DNA from: Bacteroidota bacterium
GTDB taxonomy: Bacteria; Bacteroidota; Bacteroidia; Chitinophagales; Chitinophagaceae
NCBI GenBank assembly: GCA_025361325.1
Contig: JANYAL010000367.1
Span: 1 to 15,937, forward strand
Length of the DNA: 15,937 nt
Direction: 5' to 3'
The notes below the pieces were generated by a model. It saw nothing but the letters and a program-made list of their open reading frames with translations, ran no database searches and was not told the DNA's origin. Within the stretch, counting starts at the first letter, position 1. Each line of letters opens with the position of its first letter. The position numbers and the translations under genes are program-made. This document shows, piece after piece, positions 14,378-15,937 of this stretch.

Positions 14378-15520
14378 TTACCTTACCCGTATTTCCTTAC
14401 CCGTTCTTTTTACCATTTCAAGATCCCTGATGAAACACCCGATGACCGATTTATATGCTTCCCTGTTCACCCCGGGAAACAGGAAGGGGAACTCCGATGT
14501 TTTATTTAATATTCCCTGCAAGCTGAATTCGTTTTGTTTCAGACATGGAAAGATCCCCTTATTGTCCAGATGGCTGGCCAGATACTCTTGCTCTGTTTGC
14601 CCGGGTGTTGGTATCAATGCGGCCCTTTGTTGAAGACAGACCAGATCCATTAATGTTGTATACCCGCTCCTGCTGATGATCAGCCTGGACTGTTGAATGG
14701 CTTTATTTAATTCCAAAGCGGAAAGGTGATCGTGTATCTCAACTGAAGCATTATTGGGTTGCTGCATGGTTGAATTGTCGGGGAGACCCCTCACCAGCAG
14801 GCATTTACCCTCAAATAGCCGTAACGATTCCATCACCAGCTTTTCCAAAACGCTGCGCTGTGGTTCAGGACCTGATAGAATAACAGTTAGGTCATACCTG
14901 ATCTCCTGATCCATTTTTACGAATCTTGAAAAGAGACCCATATATTGAACTGTCACCCTAGGCATATGCCGCGGTTGCGATAATGCACCGGCCAGGTTAT
15001 TATCTTCTTTAGTATCAGGAACCCAACATCCACTGTATTTATTGATATAATTGTAGTGTATTATTTGCAGGAACCATTGTGTAAGACGGTTACCGGTCTT
15101 TATGTTCAACTGGTGGGTGATATAGATACAGGGAACAGATGGATGGTATAAACCAAGGCGGTTATCAGAGATTACGGCATTGATGGCATATTCTTTTATG
15201 GCCTTACCCAACCAGCGGTGTTCGTAATGAATACAATTCAACAACTTGGGAATTTGCAGTAACAACGTAAATGGTAACCATAATTTCTTATGGCTGTATC
15301 TTACTCCATAACCCTTCAGATGAAGGAATTTATTCTGCGGGAACTCCTGCTGCAATAATGTTTTTGTTGGGCCAGCCGCGGCAATAATCACTTCGCAGTT
15401 CTGCAGGATGAGTTCCTGAATGATTGGAATGCAACGGGTAGCATGTCCAAGTCCCCAATCGAGCGGAGCGACTAAAACCCTCTTTTTATACCCGAATTTG
15501 TTAAAATTTTCCGCATCCAT
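14378..15520 (-). CDS. MurG/GT28-like glycosyltransferase
   Basis: GT-B fold glycosyltransferase of 380 residues, cytoplasmic or peripheral to the membrane. The N-terminal domain has the glycine loop VLVAPLDWGLGHATRCIPII (15-34), as in MurG, MGDG synthases and other GT28 enzymes, and VISDNRLGLYH (116-126). The C-terminal donor-binding domain shows LTVILSGPEPQR (211-222), LIISRSGYTTLMDLVCLQQRA (280-300) and ALIPTPGQTEQEYLASHL (301-318), matching the GT28 C-terminal pattern. It is not MurG itself: the acceptor motifs differ and no cell-wall cluster surrounds it. The acceptor is unknown; a lipid or polysaccharide is likely. A near -7 element (TTGCTTTG) lies five bases before the ATG, again suggesting an almost leaderless mRNA. 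It diverges from the small lipoprotein gene. Confidence 0.82.
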   Translation of the reverse strand: MDAENFNKFGYKKRVLVAPLDWGLGHATRCIPIIQELILQNCEVIIAAAGPTKTLLQQEFPQNKFLHLKGYGVRYSHKKLWLPFTLLLQIPKLLNCIHYEHRWLGKAIKEYAINAVISDNRLGLYHPSVPCIYITHQLNIKTGNRLTQWFLQIIHYNYINKYSGCWVPDTKEDNNLAGALSQPRHMPRVTVQYMGLFSRFVKMDQEIRYDLTVILSGPEPQRSVLEKLVMESLRLFEGKCLLVRGLPDNSTMQQPNNASVEIHDHLSALELNKAIQQSRLIISRSGYTTLMDLVCLQQRAALIPTPGQTEQEYLASHLDNKGIFPCLKQNEFSLQGILNKTSEFPFLFPGVNREAYKSVIGCFIRDLEMVKRTGKEIRVR

Positions 15521-15573
15521 CCTTACAAAGCAATAATTATTTGTGAAAATAGTTTAATTTGCTAATCTGTAAT

Positions 15574-15693
15574 ATGCAAAGATTATTTAAAATAACCCTA
15601 CTGCTGATGTTGGCGACAGTTCTGATCACTACCGGATGCTCATCATCTAGGAAGAATCAATGCAGTTGTGCCGGCATGATCGGTTACAAATAG
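15574..15693 (+). CDS. Small cysteine-containing lipoprotein (39 aa)
   Basis: A short frame with a convincing lipoprotein signal: start MQRLFK, hydrophobic core ITLLLMLATVLI, and lipobox TTGC with the lipidated cysteine at residue 22. The mature peptide is only 18 residues, begins with a serine/basic stretch and contains Cys30 and Cys32 (QCSCAG). Function is unknown; small lipoproteins of this kind occur in the phylum but I cannot name a family. It diverges from the GT28-like gene across 53 bp, with a possible weak -7 element TTAATTTG at 15554-15561. A second short frame begins 25 bp after its stop and may be co-transcribed. Confidence 0.65.
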   Translation: MQRLFKITLLLMLATVLITTGCSSSRKNQCSCAGMIGYK

Positions 15694-15718
15694 ACGGAAC
15701 TGAACTATTTTTTCAATC

Positions 15719-15937
15719 ATGAATAATCCTAACAGGGACCTGTTATTATTGTTTAATCAGGAGATGATGTCTCCCCAAGCCATTGAACATGAAGTCGAAT
15801 TCCTTCATGGGTTATTATATTCAGTTGAAAAAGCAGACAATCTTATTATTGCCCACGAGTTGATAGATCTTAACAAATTTAAGATCATGAATAAAAACAC
15901 ACAGCTTAAACCCTTTTTCCGCAAGCGTTCATTAAAG
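15719..15937 (+). CDS. Unrecognised small protein (3' end outside window)
   Basis: An open frame from the ATG at 15719 runs to the window edge (73 codons seen, no stop). The predicted product is hydrophilic and largely helical, starting MNNPNRDLLLLFNQEMM, with acidic residues in the first half and a basic segment (KPFFRKRSLK) at the visible end. There is no signal peptide or membrane segment, so it is probably cytoplasmic. I recognise no family. It lies 25 bp downstream of the small lipoprotein gene on the same strand. Codon use looks like that of its neighbours. Confidence 0.55.
   Translation, partial: MNNPNRDLLLLFNQEMMSPQAIEHEVEFLHGLLYSVEKADNLIIAHELIDLNKFKIMNKNTQLKPFFRKRSLK

Noticed and set aside
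1..15937. Defence system, CRISPR array, mobile element or biosynthetic cluster
   Set aside because: No repeats with spacers, transposase, nuclease pair or clustered biosynthetic genes are visible; the genes are mostly conserved housekeeping or envelope functions.

Overview
The window looks like chromosomal DNA of a Bacteroidota bacterium, most likely in or near the Chitinophagaceae. The evidence is the Bacteroidota-type -7 promoter element (TAnnTTTG) before several genes, the lack of strong Shine-Dalgarno sites, families largely typical of that phylum (DUF2480, DUF3089-type lipoprotein hydrolases, lipoprotein S41 peptidases, a large PpiD-like foldase), and a moderate GC content with AT-rich intergenic DNA. 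I see no rRNA, tRNA, CRISPR array, insertion sequence or phage gene. Most of the window is ordinary core or housekeeping DNA.

Layout, left to right. At 1-1104 (minus, cut by the window edge) is a two-domain chromate-type transporter. At 1296-2363 (plus) is a lipoprotein alpha/beta hydrolase of the DUF3089 type. It converges on nadA (quinolinate synthase, 2360-3364 minus), and the two stop codons interlock. A gene-free AT-rich stretch of about 590 bp follows (3365-3956). It holds several DnaA-box-like 9-mers, an 18-bp perfect palindrome, a near-palindrome covering the nadA start codon and the promoter of the next gene. It is the most unusual non-coding stretch here and could be a replication origin or a DnaA-regulated region. 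Next come a PpiD-like membrane-anchored peptidyl-prolyl isomerase (3957-6089 plus), a terminator, and a DUF2480 gene (6198-6713 plus).

A bidirectional terminator (6756-6795) separates these from a minus-strand pair: an RhlE-type DEAD-box RNA helicase (7412-8662) and a small SnoaL/DUF4440-like lipoprotein (6833-7345). An omega-amidase-like nitrilase (8871-9662 plus) diverges from the helicase and overlaps, tail to tail, the last gene of a probable minus-strand operon: suhB-like inositol monophosphatase, thiL, then an S41-family lipoprotein peptidase (13050 down to 9652). A GT2 glycosyltransferase with an extra C-terminal Rossmann-like domain and a TTG start (13144-14343 plus) converges on a MurG/GT28-like glycosyltransferase (14378-15520 minus). 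The right edge carries a 39-residue cysteine-containing lipoprotein (15574-15693) and the beginning of an unrecognised small protein (15719 to the edge).

Functionally the genes touch cofactor synthesis (NAD, thiamine), envelope biogenesis (foldase, lipoproteins, two glycosyltransferases), RNA remodelling and metabolite repair. I find no convincing new multi-gene system. The items most worth checking are the DnaA-box-like cluster, the palindrome on the nadA start, promoters placed so close to start codons that leaderless transcripts are predicted, the GT2-Rossmann fusion, and the small lipoprotein with its unknown neighbour.
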